The notes under the pieces: model-generated
Database searches by the model: none
The model's input: the letters and a program-made list of their open reading frames with translations, nothing else
What the model was told of the DNA's origin: nothing
Part shown: in pieces, positions 9,206 to 18,703 of the stretch
Position numbering within the stretch: position 1 is the first letter of the stretch
Layout of the letters: every line of letters starts with the position of its first letter
Position numbers and translations under genes: made by a program
DNA from: Gemmatimonadaceae bacterium
GTDB taxonomy: Bacteria > Gemmatimonadota > Gemmatimonadetes > Gemmatimonadales > Gemmatimonadaceae
Assembly (NCBI GenBank): GCA_014379205.1
Contig: JACMME010000192.1
Span: 1 to 40,526, forward strand
DNA length: 40,526 nt
Direction: 5' to 3'

Positions 9206-12200
9206 TCACAGCTTGAGCTCCGCGGCCGCTCGCCTGAGCTGAAGCACCCGCACATCGGGGTCGACTACGACACGGTCTGGCTTGAAACTCGACTCGATCG
9301 TGACAGCTTTCCACTCCTTGCTCCCAAGGACGATAGTCGCCTTCGCAGCCCTGTACGCCGCCTTTGGTTTCTCGGTCGGGTCGAGCGGCCGGTCGCCGAT
9401 GACAGCCGCGACCTCGATCGGCATGATGCCGGTCCCGATATTCGTGACGCGCACGGACGTCTTCCAACCGCCGGCCGTCTTCACCGACCTCGCTTCGGAG
9501 ATCCGATACTCCGGGACGACGACCGAGTCGAGCCACTGGTTGACGAACTGGTCGTACGAGCCCACATCGGTTGCATACCGTCGCATGTGAACTTTGAAGT
9601 CGTGCAGAACCGCGTGGTCCGGATTGTTCTGATGGTCCGTGATGAATTGCCGGAGGCCGGCGAAGTTCCGGTCCGCGCCCATGAGATCCCAGAGCATCCA
9701 GAAGACGAAACCTCCCTTGTCGTACATCACGGTCTCGTCGCCGTCGTGGGATCCGTCGGTCCTCGCCAGCGATCGCTCGGCGTCGCTCTGCCGGTTATCC
9801 GCATAACGCGATTCGATTCGCTTGCGGAATTCCATGCCCGGTAGATCTCCCTTGACGCGAGCGAGCAGGAGCGCGGTCGCGAAATGCGACATGCCTTCGC
9901 TCAGAATGTTGCCGCTCGGTCCTCTGCCTGGTTGGAGCATGTTGCCCCACCATTGGTGGGCGGTCTCGTGCGCGGTGACGAGAAACGCCAGGTTCGTCTT
10001 TGGTTCGCTCTTGGTCAGGAAGCCGATCTGTTCAGAGAAGCTGATGTTGGTCGGAAAACCCTGTGCGTAGCCGGCGAGTGCGGGGAATTCGCTCACCTTG
10101 AGAACTTTCCACGGGTAGGGCGCGAACCAATCGCCAAAATGCTTTCGTGCGGCGTCCAGCGCACCGATCATCTCGGTGGTGTTGTAGGAATGAGCGGCAC
10201 TGTAATACAGAGCGGTTCCCTGACCCGTCTTCACGGAGAACCGTCCCGCTACGACGTTGAACGCCATCACCGGGTGGTCGGTCTTCCAGGTGGTGATCTT
10301 AAGCCCGTTCCTGATCTCTTCTGAAATCTTCTCGCCTACACCGTTCGCGGTGAAGTCGGCCGGGGTCGTGATCGTCATTCGCACCGTCATCGGGAGCTGG
10401 CTCCCGAAGGCCGGCGGCGTTGTGCCCTCATAGAAATCCTTGGCGTACTGCTTCGGCTCGGCCCGGTTTTCGTCCTCCACACCGATTGCCTCGTCGTAGC
10501 CCACCATCGGGAACCATCGGGGACCGAACGACGTCATGACGACACCCGAAGGCACGATGAACTCGCTGGCGCCGCCGCCGGCACGGGTTGACCCGCGCTC
10601 GACGCCGGAATAGCTGAACCCTATCCGAAGGCTGTCCCCGGGGGCGAGTGCCACGGACGGGGTGAAGACGAAGAGATGCGACGCGGTATCCGGCTTCGCG
10701 GAGGCGCCGTTCACCTCCCACTTCATCTCGTCCCAATGGCCCACGGTGAGCGGGATCTCCCGAAGTGTCACGTTCTGCTTGTTGACCAGCAGATACTGCC
10801 CTTTCACGCGCCAGGCCCGACGAGCGGGATCGATCGCAACGTCAACTTCGGCATCAGCAAGCGCGGGAAGCGGCGCGTCAGTCCATGTGGCGAGATTTTT
10901 CCTCCAGTAGTCCTTGGCCTTTTTCTCCGCGCGGTCACCGTTCGGACCGATGCTGATCTGGTGCAAGATTGCGGCGGCGAGCAGGATCGGGACAGCGAGC
11001 CAGGGTATCGACTGCCACAACGATCGAAACAGCTCGGCCGGACGCAGCGCGTGCAGCACGCTGATGGAGTCGCCGTCGCGCCGCGGGAAGTGCCGAATGG
11101 CAAACCGCAGAAACACGACCGCGAGCGACAGCACGAAGAGGCGGTTGAGCAGCAGCGCCGTCCGATCGAACTCGAAGACGCTCATGTCGCTCCACTCGAG
11201 CGCACCCCAGAGAGGCCAGTTGTCGATCCAGTTGAGGTTATCCGTTAATGCGAGGTAGACGGTGGCGCCGAACGCCGCCAAGGTAATGCCGTAGGTGGTG
11301 TAGCGGTTCCTGGCAACGGCGTACGCCGCGAAGACGAAGCAGGTCCACATCACGATTCCGGGGAGCAACAGCAGTCCCCAGACTATGATGAAGGGCCTTG
11401 GGTCCAGGCCGACCCGGCCTTGAATGAGCAGGGCGATCGCCGAGCCCAGGAACACTGCTCCGATTGCCGAAAGCGTGACCACGCCCAGGGCAACGGCCTT
11501 GCCGGCGAGGATGGATCCGGCACTGACAGGCAGGGCGTCGTGGATAGATGAAAATCCCGTCGCGCGCTCGCGCTCCAGGCTCTCGACGGCGTAAAAGACG
11601 ATCAGCAGGCTCACGAGCGTTATGAGAGAGCCCATCGCCCGCACCGCGAGCGTCCCCGGCGTAAGCAGGAGTGGCGTGTCGAACGCGCCTATTGCGAGGA
11701 GCGCATTGCCAAGCGTCTGCCAGACGATGATCGGTACAAAGAGGTAAAGACCAGGCGAGCTACGTAACTCCTTGAGCTCGGCGCCCGCGACCAGCCGGAA
11801 CCCACGCCAGAATGTCGGCGCACTAGCCGTCATGCCCAGCGAGCCCAGCGTTGTTGTCGTCGGCGCAACGACCAGATCGGCCGTGGGAGGTGTTTCTGAC
11901 TTGGCGGCTCGGGTTGTCACCTTGCCTGACGACCTGAGCGTGCGCCGGAAGTGCCGTGCGGCGAGTCCGGTCGAAACGAGGCCCACGAGCACGATACCGA
12001 TCCGGCTCAGTACAAAGCCGGTGTCCCAGGTGACCGGCTGCGTGTTATAGAAGTCGACGCCACGATCGATCTTGAACCAGGTCTGCAGTAGCCAGCGGAA
12101 CCCGGAGGGATCGATCAGCATGAGGGCCCGGTCCACCCGCGGGTCGAGCCACGTAGGCGTCCAGCTCCACAGGAAGAACCCGCACACGAGCAGCAGAATG

Positions 12201-12799
12201 ATCGGGAGCACGAACACCAGGATGGGGCGACGGGTCCTCGTGCCCACGCCGAACGACGTTCCGCAGGCGAACACCACGATAGGAAGTCCCATCATGATCA
12301 GCGGGACAATGTAGTTTCGGAGCGCGAACTGTCCGCGGGTCTCCAGCATATCGCTGTTAGGCAGTAGCTGGAAGAACAGGATCATGAGGCCGAGTGTTAG
12401 CGCGAGCCCGATCACGAACGTCGCCAACACACCGATGAACTTTCCCCAGACATACTCAGCTGCGGTGAGCGGGGTTGCGTGGAGGATTTCCCCGGCCTTC
12501 CACTCGAGGTCGCGAATCACCGCGAGGCCGGCCGCGACCGCTGCGAAGAACGAGAAGAGGATGAACGAGACCAGGCAGACCACCTGCGTCAAGGCGAACT
12601 CGGACGTGAGATACGCCTTCTTGCCCCCCACTGAGCTGTCGCCGGAGGCGAGGCCAACTCGAACGTTCCCGTTGCTGAAACCCCAGACGAGCAGCCCGAC
12701 CAGTAGCAGCATGATCCAGAAGCTCGGCCGCTTGAGATTGTAGACCAGCTCCTCCCTTACGACGAGGAGGAATCGGCGGAGACTCATGCCGCGCGCCAT
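9206..12799 (-). CDS. ABC-2 type permease fused to M1 family metallopeptidase
   Basis: 1197 residues. The N-terminal half has two ABC-2-type membrane blocks, each starting with a cytoplasmic arm and several helices (about 1-290 and 330-610). After a last helix near 620-640 comes a periplasm-facing M1 aminopeptidase-like domain. Its zinc site is H944-E-T-A-H948 with E968 in L-S-E-G-M-S-H-F. The spacing from the second His to the Glu is 19 residues, one more than the classical HExxH-x18-E. A GAMEN motif was not recognised; G-Y-A-Q-G-F occupies that region. The start overlaps the end of the upstream ATPase gene by 16 bp, so the pair forms a complete transporter unit. Such fusions are known in Bacteroidota and related phyla; the substrate is unknown. 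Confidence 0.88.
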   Translation of the reverse strand: MARGMSLRRFLLVVREELVYNLKRPSFWIMLLLVGLLVWGFSNGNVRVGLASGDSSVGGKKAYLTSEFALTQVVCLVSFILFSFFAAVAAGLAVIRDLEWKAGEILHATPLTAAEYVWGKFIGVLATFVIGLALTLGLMILFFQLLPNSDMLETRGQFALRNYIVPLIMMGLPIVVFACGTSFGVGTRTRRPILVFVLPIILLLVCGFFLWSWTPTWLDPRVDRALMLIDPSGFRWLLQTWFKIDRGVDFYNTQPVTWDTGFVLSRIGIVLVGLVSTGLAARHFRRTLRSSGKVTTRAAKSETPPTADLVVAPTTTTLGSLGMTASAPTFWRGFRLVAGAELKELRSSPGLYLFVPIIVWQTLGNALLAIGAFDTPLLLTPGTLAVRAMGSLITLVSLLIVFYAVESLERERATGFSSIHDALPVSAGSILAGKAVALGVVTLSAIGAVFLGSAIALLIQGRVGLDPRPFIIVWGLLLLPGIVMWTCFVFAAYAVARNRYTTYGITLAAFGATVYLALTDNLNWIDNWPLWGALEWSDMSVFEFDRTALLLNRLFVLSLAVVFLRFAIRHFPRRDGDSISVLHALRPAELFRSLWQSIPWLAVPILLAAAILHQISIGPNGDRAEKKAKDYWRKNLATWTDAPLPALADAEVDVAIDPARRAWRVKGQYLLVNKQNVTLREIPLTVGHWDEMKWEVNGASAKPDTASHLFVFTPSVALAPGDSLRIGFSYSGVERGSTRAGGGASEFIVPSGVVMTSFGPRWFPMVGYDEAIGVEDENRAEPKQYAKDFYEGTTPPAFGSQLPMTVRMTITTPADFTANGVGEKISEEIRNGLKITTWKTDHPVMAFNVVAGRFSVKTGQGTALYYSAAHSYNTTEMIGALDAARKHFGDWFAPYPWKVLKVSEFPALAGYAQGFPTNISFSEQIGFLTKSEPKTNLAFLVTAHETAHQWWGNMLQPGRGPSGNILSEGMSHFATALLLARVKGDLPGMEFRKRIESRYADNRQSDAERSLARTDGSHDGDETVMYDKGGFVFWMLWDLMGADRNFAGLRQFITDHQNNPDHAVLHDFKVHMRRYATDVGSYDQFVNQWLDSVVVPEYRISEARSVKTAGGWKTSVRVTNIGTGIMPIEVAAVIGDRPLDPTEKPKAAYRAAKATIVLGSKEWKAVTIESSFKPDRVVVDPDVRVLQLRRAAAELKL

Positions 12800-13674
12800 G
12801 TGCCGATTTCACCTTGCATGGCCACAAGGTAGGCGTCCTCGAGCGTTGGATCATCAGGCGCGAGTCCTGGGGGCGCGATCCCATCGGGCTGATAGATCCT
12901 CACGTGATTTCTGCCTTCGACAAGGTATGCCTGAGTCACCCGCCGGGTCTTTCTCAGTTCATCAAGCTCGGGACCGCTTACCGCGCCCTCGAAGATCATG
13001 CCCTCGATGCTCCGGCGAGCTGCGCTCGGCGATGTGATGGTGACGATCTGGCCCTGCCGGAACACGGCGAAACGCGGGCAGAGCACCGCCACATCCTCGA
13101 CGATGTGAGTCGAGAGGATTACGGTTCGCCGTTCCGCTAGCTCGGCCAGGAGGCGATAGAACCGGTGCCGCTCCTCGGGGTCGAGGCCGGCGGTGGGCTC
13201 GTCGACGATAAGCAGCTTGGGGTCGCCAGCGATTGCCTGCGCGATGCCTAAGCGCTGCCGCATGCCGCCGGAGTAGTCCTTGACCTTTCGCTTGGCGGCC
13301 GGACTCAGGTTGACGCGTTCGAGCAGATCAGCGACAAGGCGCTTCATCCCCTGGGGAGCCGTAACGCCCTTGAGCTCGAGCAGGTATTTGAGCATCGCCT
13401 CGCCAGTCAGGTGCGGATAAAATCCAAAGTCCTGGGGCAGATAGCCGAGAATTGGCCAGAGGCGCTCCGGGTGAGCGGTTACGTTCTCGCCGTCGAGCAT
13501 CACGTCACCCGACGTCGGCTCGAGGACACCGGCTACGATCTTCATCATGGTGCTCTTCCCGGCGCCGTTGGGTCCGAGCAGCCCGAACATCCCGGTGGCG
13601 ACGTCGAGAGAGACGCCCTGGAGGGCCGGCACCGGGCCAGGATACACCTTGACGAGATTGCGGATGCTCAGCAT
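12784..13674 (-). CDS. ABC transporter ATP-binding protein (partner of permease/peptidase)
   Basis: 296 residues, CcmA/GldA-like export-type ATPase. Walker A G-P-N-G-A-G-K-S-T at 34-42, signature Y-S-G-G-M-R-Q at 134-140, Walker B L-L-I-V-D-E-P at 154-160 and switch His190 are present. The C-terminal 80 residues are a small accessory domain. The 3' end overlaps the start of the fused permease/peptidase gene, so the two products most likely form one complex in the inner membrane. Confidence 0.9.
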   Translation of the reverse strand: MLSIRNLVKVYPGPVPALQGVSLDVATGMFGLLGPNGAGKSTMMKIVAGVLEPTSGDVMLDGENVTAHPERLWPILGYLPQDFGFYPHLTGEAMLKYLLELKGVTAPQGMKRLVADLLERVNLSPAAKRKVKDYSGGMRQRLGIAQAIAGDPKLLIVDEPTAGLDPEERHRFYRLLAELAERRTVILSTHIVEDVAVLCPRFAVFRQGQIVTITSPSAARRSIEGMIFEGAVSGPELDELRKTRRVTQAYLVEGRNHVRIYQPDGIAPPGLAPDDPTLEDAYLVAMQGEIGTWRAA

Positions 13675-13831
13675 TGCGATGATCCCGGAAGGGGAGGGGA
13701 ATCGGGGGGCGTATGAACGGACACGAAACTAAAGTGCGATGCAGCGTCGCTCAAGAATTGGATTCTGGATTGGAACTGCTTCGCGCACGTTCATTGGCGG
13801 GGTCATAGCCTCGGTGCCGATCCTTCGACAC

Positions 13832-15118
13832 TTACACTTCCGGTATAACCGGATGCTCTCCCGTCCTCGGATGCTGATAAGCCTCCAGCCCTACAGCCAA
13901 AAAGAACATCGCGGCCACTAGTCCGGCCGATGTCCAGAAGGGAACCACGGTCGCGAACTTGTCCCACGCGAAACCCGCCCATAACGGGTAGACGACGCGC
14001 ACTATACCGCCGAATGTCTGTTGCAATCCCATGTACAGACCGCGCTCGTGCTCGCCTATCACCTGGGAGAGAAGTGCCGTCACCGCCGGGAAGGTGAGAG
14101 TTGCGCCAAGCGGGAGGAGCCCAGCGGCGAGGGCAAGCAGCGGGATGGAGTTGGTCAGCGGGATCGCGAACAATCCGAGCGCGAGCAGTGCAATTCCAAG
14201 CCTTGCCGTCTTTCCTTCACCGAACTTCTCGATGACCTTCCCTAGCAGTGCGACGCGAAACACCACGTTCAGTACGCCGATGTATGCGAAGAAGTAGCCG
14301 ATCGTCTGCGGAGTAACCTTGTAACGCTCGTCGAGGAAGAAAGTCAGAATGCCCGAAGCCGTCACGCCGTAAAAGGCGCCAATGGAAATAGCGTATATCC
14401 AGATGAGTCGTGTCGCGGGATCGGCCGGATGGAAGAGAATCCTGGAGATCGCGTCGCGCGTGGGGCGCGCGGTCTTGGCTTTCCTGCGCGCCTCGGTACC
14501 GTGTGATTCTATGAGATAGTACCACACGAACACGATGTTGAGGACGCAGAGCGCCGCGGCTATCAACCCTGGAGCTGGCCTTCCGAATCGCGAGGTTTCC
14601 GATCCCAGCACCGGTCCGATCATCACGCCGACGTTCGTAGCCGCCGACAGCCACCCGAGCCCCTGCGCGCGCTTCTTCGGCTCCATGGCATCCGACACGT
14701 ATGCCTGGATGACGCCAACAGTCCCGCCGCCCGCACCCTGGATGATGCGAGACACGAGCAGCAGCCAGAGCGAGTCCGCGAATGCGAACACCACGTACGA
14801 CACCGCCGACGCCGCGAGTCCAATTATGAGCGCTGGGCGCCGTCCGTACTTGTCGGACACCCTCCCCCACAACGGTGCGCTGAGAAGCTGAGCCGCGGAG
14901 AATGACGAAACGATCAGCGTCATTGTGAACCCGCTCGCGCCCAGGTCCTTGGCGTAGAACGGCAGGAGGGGCATCACCATCAGCAGCCCCACCATGTCCA
15001 TGAACGCTGTGAGCATCAGGACTTTGAGCGATGCGGGGACGGGCCGAAGCACGTACCACATCACGCCGGCAATGGCGGCGAAGCCGAGCACCCGAAGTGC
15101 GATGTCCATCATCCCCAC
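13832..15118 (-). CDS. MFS transporter (TetA/Bcr-like efflux or uptake)
   Basis: 428 residues with about 12 hydrophobic segments. The loop after helix 2 carries G-R-V-S-D-K-Y-G-R-R-P, the MFS motif A. The first helix region has an extra N-terminal hydrophobic segment (about 5-24). It starts six bases after the stop of the second nucleoside permease gene on the same strand, so it is probably the last gene of that operon and may move the same or a derived compound. The family alone does not tell substrate or direction. Confidence 0.88.
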   Translation of the reverse strand: MGMMDIALRVLGFAAIAGVMWYVLRPVPASLKVLMLTAFMDMVGLLMVMPLLPFYAKDLGASGFTMTLIVSSFSAAQLLSAPLWGRVSDKYGRRPALIIGLAASAVSYVVFAFADSLWLLLVSRIIQGAGGGTVGVIQAYVSDAMEPKKRAQGLGWLSAATNVGVMIGPVLGSETSRFGRPAPGLIAAALCVLNIVFVWYYLIESHGTEARRKAKTARPTRDAISRILFHPADPATRLIWIYAISIGAFYGVTASGILTFFLDERYKVTPQTIGYFFAYIGVLNVVFRVALLGKVIEKFGEGKTARLGIALLALGLFAIPLTNSIPLLALAAGLLPLGATLTFPAVTALLSQVIGEHERGLYMGLQQTFGGIVRVVYPLWAGFAWDKFATVVPFWTSAGLVAAMFFLAVGLEAYQHPRTGEHPVIPEV

Positions 15119-15124
15119 CGTTGG

Positions 15125-16006
15125 CTAGTCCGCGCTCCTGCCGAGTGCGGCGGGGGGGACCGAGCGCTTGACCACGCCGGCAAGCGCCACAATCGTCAGG
15201 ACGTAGGGGATCATCTGCACGAACTGCGAAGGGATCGCCTGAGTCCCCTGCAGCTGGATCTGCAGCGTCTCCGCGGCAGCGAAGAGAAGACATGCGATGC
15301 CCGCGCGAGCTGGGTCCCACCGCCCGAAGATGATTGCCGCAAGCGCGATGAAACCACGCCCTGCCGTCATTCCGTCCGTGAACTGGTGCTGGTCCAGGGC
15401 CAGGTAAACGCCACCCATCGCCGCAAGCATTCCAGAGAGCGCCACTGCGCCGTAGCGAACACGAGGCACCCGGATTCCGAGCGTTTCCGCGGCCTCGGGG
15501 TGTTCACCGACAGCACGAATGCGCAGGCCGAAAGGCGTTCGGTACATGACCCACGTGAGAAGAGGGACGCTGAGCAGGCCAGCCCAGACGAGGGGATTGG
15601 ACAGCGACGCGAGAAAAATGTTTCCCTGAGCTGGTTCCGAGAATCCCGCTACGCGCGGGGAGTTCGACGAGCTGTCGAACGCTAGACGCAGGAAGAATCG
15701 AGTGATGCCGATGACCAGAAGATTTATCGCGATGCCGACGACGATCTGATCGGCGCGATATCTTATCGACGCCACAGCGTGCACCAGGCCGAAAAGCAGT
15801 CCGGCAACAATTCCGCAGAGCAAGCCGATCCACGGACTTCCACTGTAGAAGCTGCCGAGTACCGCAGCGAACGCGCCGCTCAGCATGAAGCCCTCGAGTG
15901 CCAGACTCACCACACCGGCCTTCTCCGCCATGACGCCGCCGGCAGCCGCGAACAGGTATGGAATGGCTATGCGAATTACCTGGGCGAGAAAATCCACGAA
16001 CCTCAT
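15125..16006 (-). CDS. Nucleoside-type ABC importer permease 2 (YufQ/NupQ-like)
   Basis: 293 residues, BPD_transp_2 permease. Typical blocks are A-E-K-A-G-V-V-S-L-A-L-E-G near the N-terminus and G-E-H-P-E-A-A-E-T-L-G-I in the cytoplasmic loop. The same frame is open far upstream as 643 codons, but the added part is antisense-like, low-quality sequence overlapping the first permease gene. The true start is ATG 16006, overlapping the preceding stop codon (ATGA) for translational coupling. Confidence 0.9.
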   Translation of the reverse strand: MRFVDFLAQVIRIAIPYLFAAAGGVMAEKAGVVSLALEGFMLSGAFAAVLGSFYSGSPWIGLLCGIVAGLLFGLVHAVASIRYRADQIVVGIAINLLVIGITRFFLRLAFDSSSNSPRVAGFSEPAQGNIFLASLSNPLVWAGLLSVPLLTWVMYRTPFGLRIRAVGEHPEAAETLGIRVPRVRYGAVALSGMLAAMGGVYLALDQHQFTDGMTAGRGFIALAAIIFGRWDPARAGIACLLFAAAETLQIQLQGTQAIPSQFVQMIPYVLTIVALAGVVKRSVPPAALGRSAD

Positions 16007-17115
16007 GCGGCAGCTATCCCCGGACGCATGCGCAGCACGCGTCGCACCTCGGGAACGGCCGCCGCTACCGCCAGAATCACGAGTCCCTGCAGCACCTCGA
16101 CCATCTGCTTGGGGACCAGTGCGTGTATTGCGAGTCCGCCCTGACTGAGAGTCGCGAAAAAGAGTGCGGCGAGAACTACTCCCACGGGGTGATTTCGTCC
16201 AACCAGCGCGACAGCTATTCCAAGAAATCCGGCGCCGGCGCCGAAACCCTCTTCGTAGTAGTGCTTGTACCCGAGCACGTAGTTGATTCCGCCCAGGCCG
16301 GCGAGCGCCCCCGAAAGCGCCAGCGTTCGAATCCAGACGCCGCCGACCCGAATGCCTCCGTACTCCGCCGCGTCCGGCTGTAAACCGGTTGCGCGCAGGT
16401 CGTAGCCGCCGCGTGTGCGAAAGAGAAACCAGGCGACGATGCCGGCAAGAACGAGCGCGAAAAGAAAGGTGATGTTGGCGGCGGAACCGTGAAATGCTTC
16501 CAGGAAGCTCGAGAATCGCGGTACTGCGCCTGCACGCATCTCTGGCGTATGGAGCGTTTCCGACACGTGCAGATGCGCGGCGACGACGTAATTCAGCAGC
16601 GCCAGGACGATGAAGTTGAGCATGATCGTGACGATCACCTCGTGCGCGCCGAACCTCGCCTTGAGCACGCCAGGCACCCACCCCACCGCGCCTCCTGCCA
16701 GCGCGGCGGCCAGCACCGCAAGAGGTACCGCTATTAGCGTAGGCGTAGCCCCAGGGAGCAGCAATCCCGCCAACGCCGCCGCGAATCCGCCCGCCGCAAG
16801 CTGTCCTTCCGCGCCGATATTGAACAGGCCGGCGCGCAGTCCCAGCGAAACAGCAAGGCCGGTGAAAATCAGAGTTGTCGCCTTGAAGATCACCTGACCG
16901 AATCCGTATGCGTTTCCCCATGTCCCCTCGAGGAGCATGCGATACACGGAGCCAGGCGACTGCCCGAAGCTCAGAATCAGAATGTCGCCGGCGACGAGGG
17001 CGATGAGCAGCGCAATGAGAGGTGGTAGAATCGCCTCCTCGACCCGCGTACGCCATCGGCCCGCGCGCACCGGAGACACCGATTCGGGGCTCGCCACTTC
17101 GGTGGCAGAGCTCAC
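16003..17115 (-). CDS. Nucleoside-type ABC importer permease 1 (YufP/NupP-like)
   Basis: 370 residues, BPD_transp_2 permease with about ten membrane segments. It carries the characteristic L-R-A-G-L-F-N-I-G-A-E-G-Q loop and the long loop after it. Both ends overlap neighbours by 4 bp (ATGA with the ATPase gene before it and with the second permease gene after it), so the three are one translationally coupled unit. It forms a heterodimeric channel with the second permease. Confidence 0.9.
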   Translation of the reverse strand: MSSATEVASPESVSPVRAGRWRTRVEEAILPPLIALLIALVAGDILILSFGQSPGSVYRMLLEGTWGNAYGFGQVIFKATTLIFTGLAVSLGLRAGLFNIGAEGQLAAGGFAAALAGLLLPGATPTLIAVPLAVLAAALAGGAVGWVPGVLKARFGAHEVIVTIMLNFIVLALLNYVVAAHLHVSETLHTPEMRAGAVPRFSSFLEAFHGSAANITFLFALVLAGIVAWFLFRTRGGYDLRATGLQPDAAEYGGIRVGGVWIRTLALSGALAGLGGINYVLGYKHYYEEGFGAGAGFLGIAVALVGRNHPVGVVLAALFFATLSQGGLAIHALVPKQMVEVLQGLVILAVAAAVPEVRRVLRMRPGIAAA

Positions 17116-18653
17116 GCCGCGGACGCTCCAGTCATTAGCGGGCCGAGAAACTCCTTGCTCGCGTCGGCACGCGGCACGATGGAGACGATCCGTCCACCGT
17201 ACATCACGGCGACCCGGTCCGAAAGCGCCAGAATTTCACTGAGCTCCGCCGAAACCAGGAGCACAGCTTTGTCCTGCGTTCTCGCCTCTCGCAGCTGGGC
17301 GTGGATGAACTCGATCGCGCCGACATCAACGCCGCGAGTGGGCTGGGACGCGAGCAGCACGGAAAATCCTCCGCTCATCTCTCGTGCGATCACCACCTTC
17401 TGCTGGTTCCCTCCCGAGAGTGCGCGCACGGGAAGCATGGAGTCAGCTGGGCGAACATCGAAATGCTGGATCTTCGTGTTTGCGTTGGATGCGATTCGTT
17501 GCCGATCCAGCTGGGCGCCACGCGTGAACTCGTGTTGGTCGCCAAGAATGAGGTTGTCGCCAACGGAATAGTCGAGCACCAGGCCCCGGCGCTGCCGGTC
17601 TTCTGGAATGTGTGCCAGCCCCGCAGCCGATCGCTCGCGCACACTTGTCAGGGTGACGTCGCGTGAGCCCAGGATGATCGTTCCCGACGAGACGGAGCGA
17701 AGGCCCGCCAGCGCCTCGATAAGTTCGGTCTGACCATTTCCCTCGACGCCGGCTATGCCGAGGATCTCGCCGGGATGGATGGAAAAAGTGACGCCGTCTA
17801 CGGCGCGAGAACGGTTGGGGCCCGCGACGACCAGATTCTGAACTTCCAGGAGTGGAGCGCGCGGTGCCGCAGTGCCCAGTTCACCAGCTGGGGGCGTTGG
17901 CGCGATGCTTTCCAGGACGACATCGCGTCCCACCATTGCGCGCGCAATTTCCGCGGGCGTAGTCTCGGAGGTCTTCATGCGAGACGTCGTCTCACCATGT
18001 CGCATCACCGTGATCTGGTCCGACACCTCCATGACCTCGTCGAGCTTGTGCGTGATCAGGATTATCGTTCCCCCGCCATCGCGAAGCCGTCGGAGCACCT
18101 TCCAGAGCTCCTGAATTTCCGGCGGCGACAAGACCGCCGTGGGCTCGTCCAGAATAAGAATGCGCGCTCCGCGAAACAGCGTCTTCAGAATCTCTACGCG
18201 CTGACTGACTCCAACCGAGAGGTCGCGCACGCAGCTCCGCGCGTCAATGTCCAGCCCGAACTGCTGCGCGAGCTCCTGAACCTCGAGCAGCGCACGCGCC
18301 ATATCTATCGCCAATCCACGTTTTGGTTCGCGGCCCAACACGACGTTCTCGGTGACCGTCAGAGTAGGCACAAGCATGAAATGCTGATGTACCATCCCCA
18401 CGTTCGCGGCAATCGCGTCAGCGGTAGACCAGCCGGCCACATTCTGACCGTTGACCTCCACGATTCCCGCGTCCGGCTTGTACAGGCCCGCCAAGATGCG
18501 CATCAGCGTGGATTTGCCCGCGCCGTTTTCGCCCACCAGCGCGTGAATCTCGCCGGCGCAAACTTCCAGCGATGCATTCCGGTTGGCGCGCACGGGACCG
18601 AAGCTCTTCTCGATCCGGCGCATGAGGATCATTGGGGCTTTCGGATCGTTCAT
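17112..18653 (-). CDS. Nucleoside-type ABC importer double ATPase (YufO/NupO-like)
   Basis: 513 residues with two tandem ATPase domains, as in RbsA/YufO importers. First domain: Walker A G-E-N-G-A-G-K-S-T at 41-49, signature-like L-S-V-G-V-S-Q-R, Walker B followed by D-E-P-T-A-V-L-S-P. Second domain: the P-loop is degenerate (G-V-E-G-N-G-Q-T-E), as usual in this family, with signature L-S-G-G-N-Q-Q-K. It is 50 bp downstream of the binding-protein gene and overlaps the permease gene by 4 bp. Confidence 0.92.
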   Translation of the reverse strand: MNDPKAPMILMRRIEKSFGPVRANRNASLEVCAGEIHALVGENGAGKSTLMRILAGLYKPDAGIVEVNGQNVAGWSTADAIAANVGMVHQHFMLVPTLTVTENVVLGREPKRGLAIDMARALLEVQELAQQFGLDIDARSCVRDLSVGVSQRVEILKTLFRGARILILDEPTAVLSPPEIQELWKVLRRLRDGGGTIILITHKLDEVMEVSDQITVMRHGETTSRMKTSETTPAEIARAMVGRDVVLESIAPTPPAGELGTAAPRAPLLEVQNLVVAGPNRSRAVDGVTFSIHPGEILGIAGVEGNGQTELIEALAGLRSVSSGTIILGSRDVTLTSVRERSAAGLAHIPEDRQRRGLVLDYSVGDNLILGDQHEFTRGAQLDRQRIASNANTKIQHFDVRPADSMLPVRALSGGNQQKVVIAREMSGGFSVLLASQPTRGVDVGAIEFIHAQLREARTQDKAVLLVSAELSEILALSDRVAVMYGGRIVSIVPRADASKEFLGPLMTGASAA

Positions 18654-18703
18654 GAGGACATGAAATATCCGACACCGGGCAGGCGCCTAATGTGCATGAG
18701 TCG

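Noticed and set aside
14217..15320. A 367-codon minus-strand frame over the MFS and permease genes
   Set aside because: Arg-rich low-complexity shadow, and the MFS protein in the adjacent frame has intact motifs.
15125..17056. A 643-codon frame on the minus strand
   Set aside because: Only the part from ATG 16006 is a permease. The upstream part is Arg/Gly/Ser-rich and overlaps the first permease gene in another frame.
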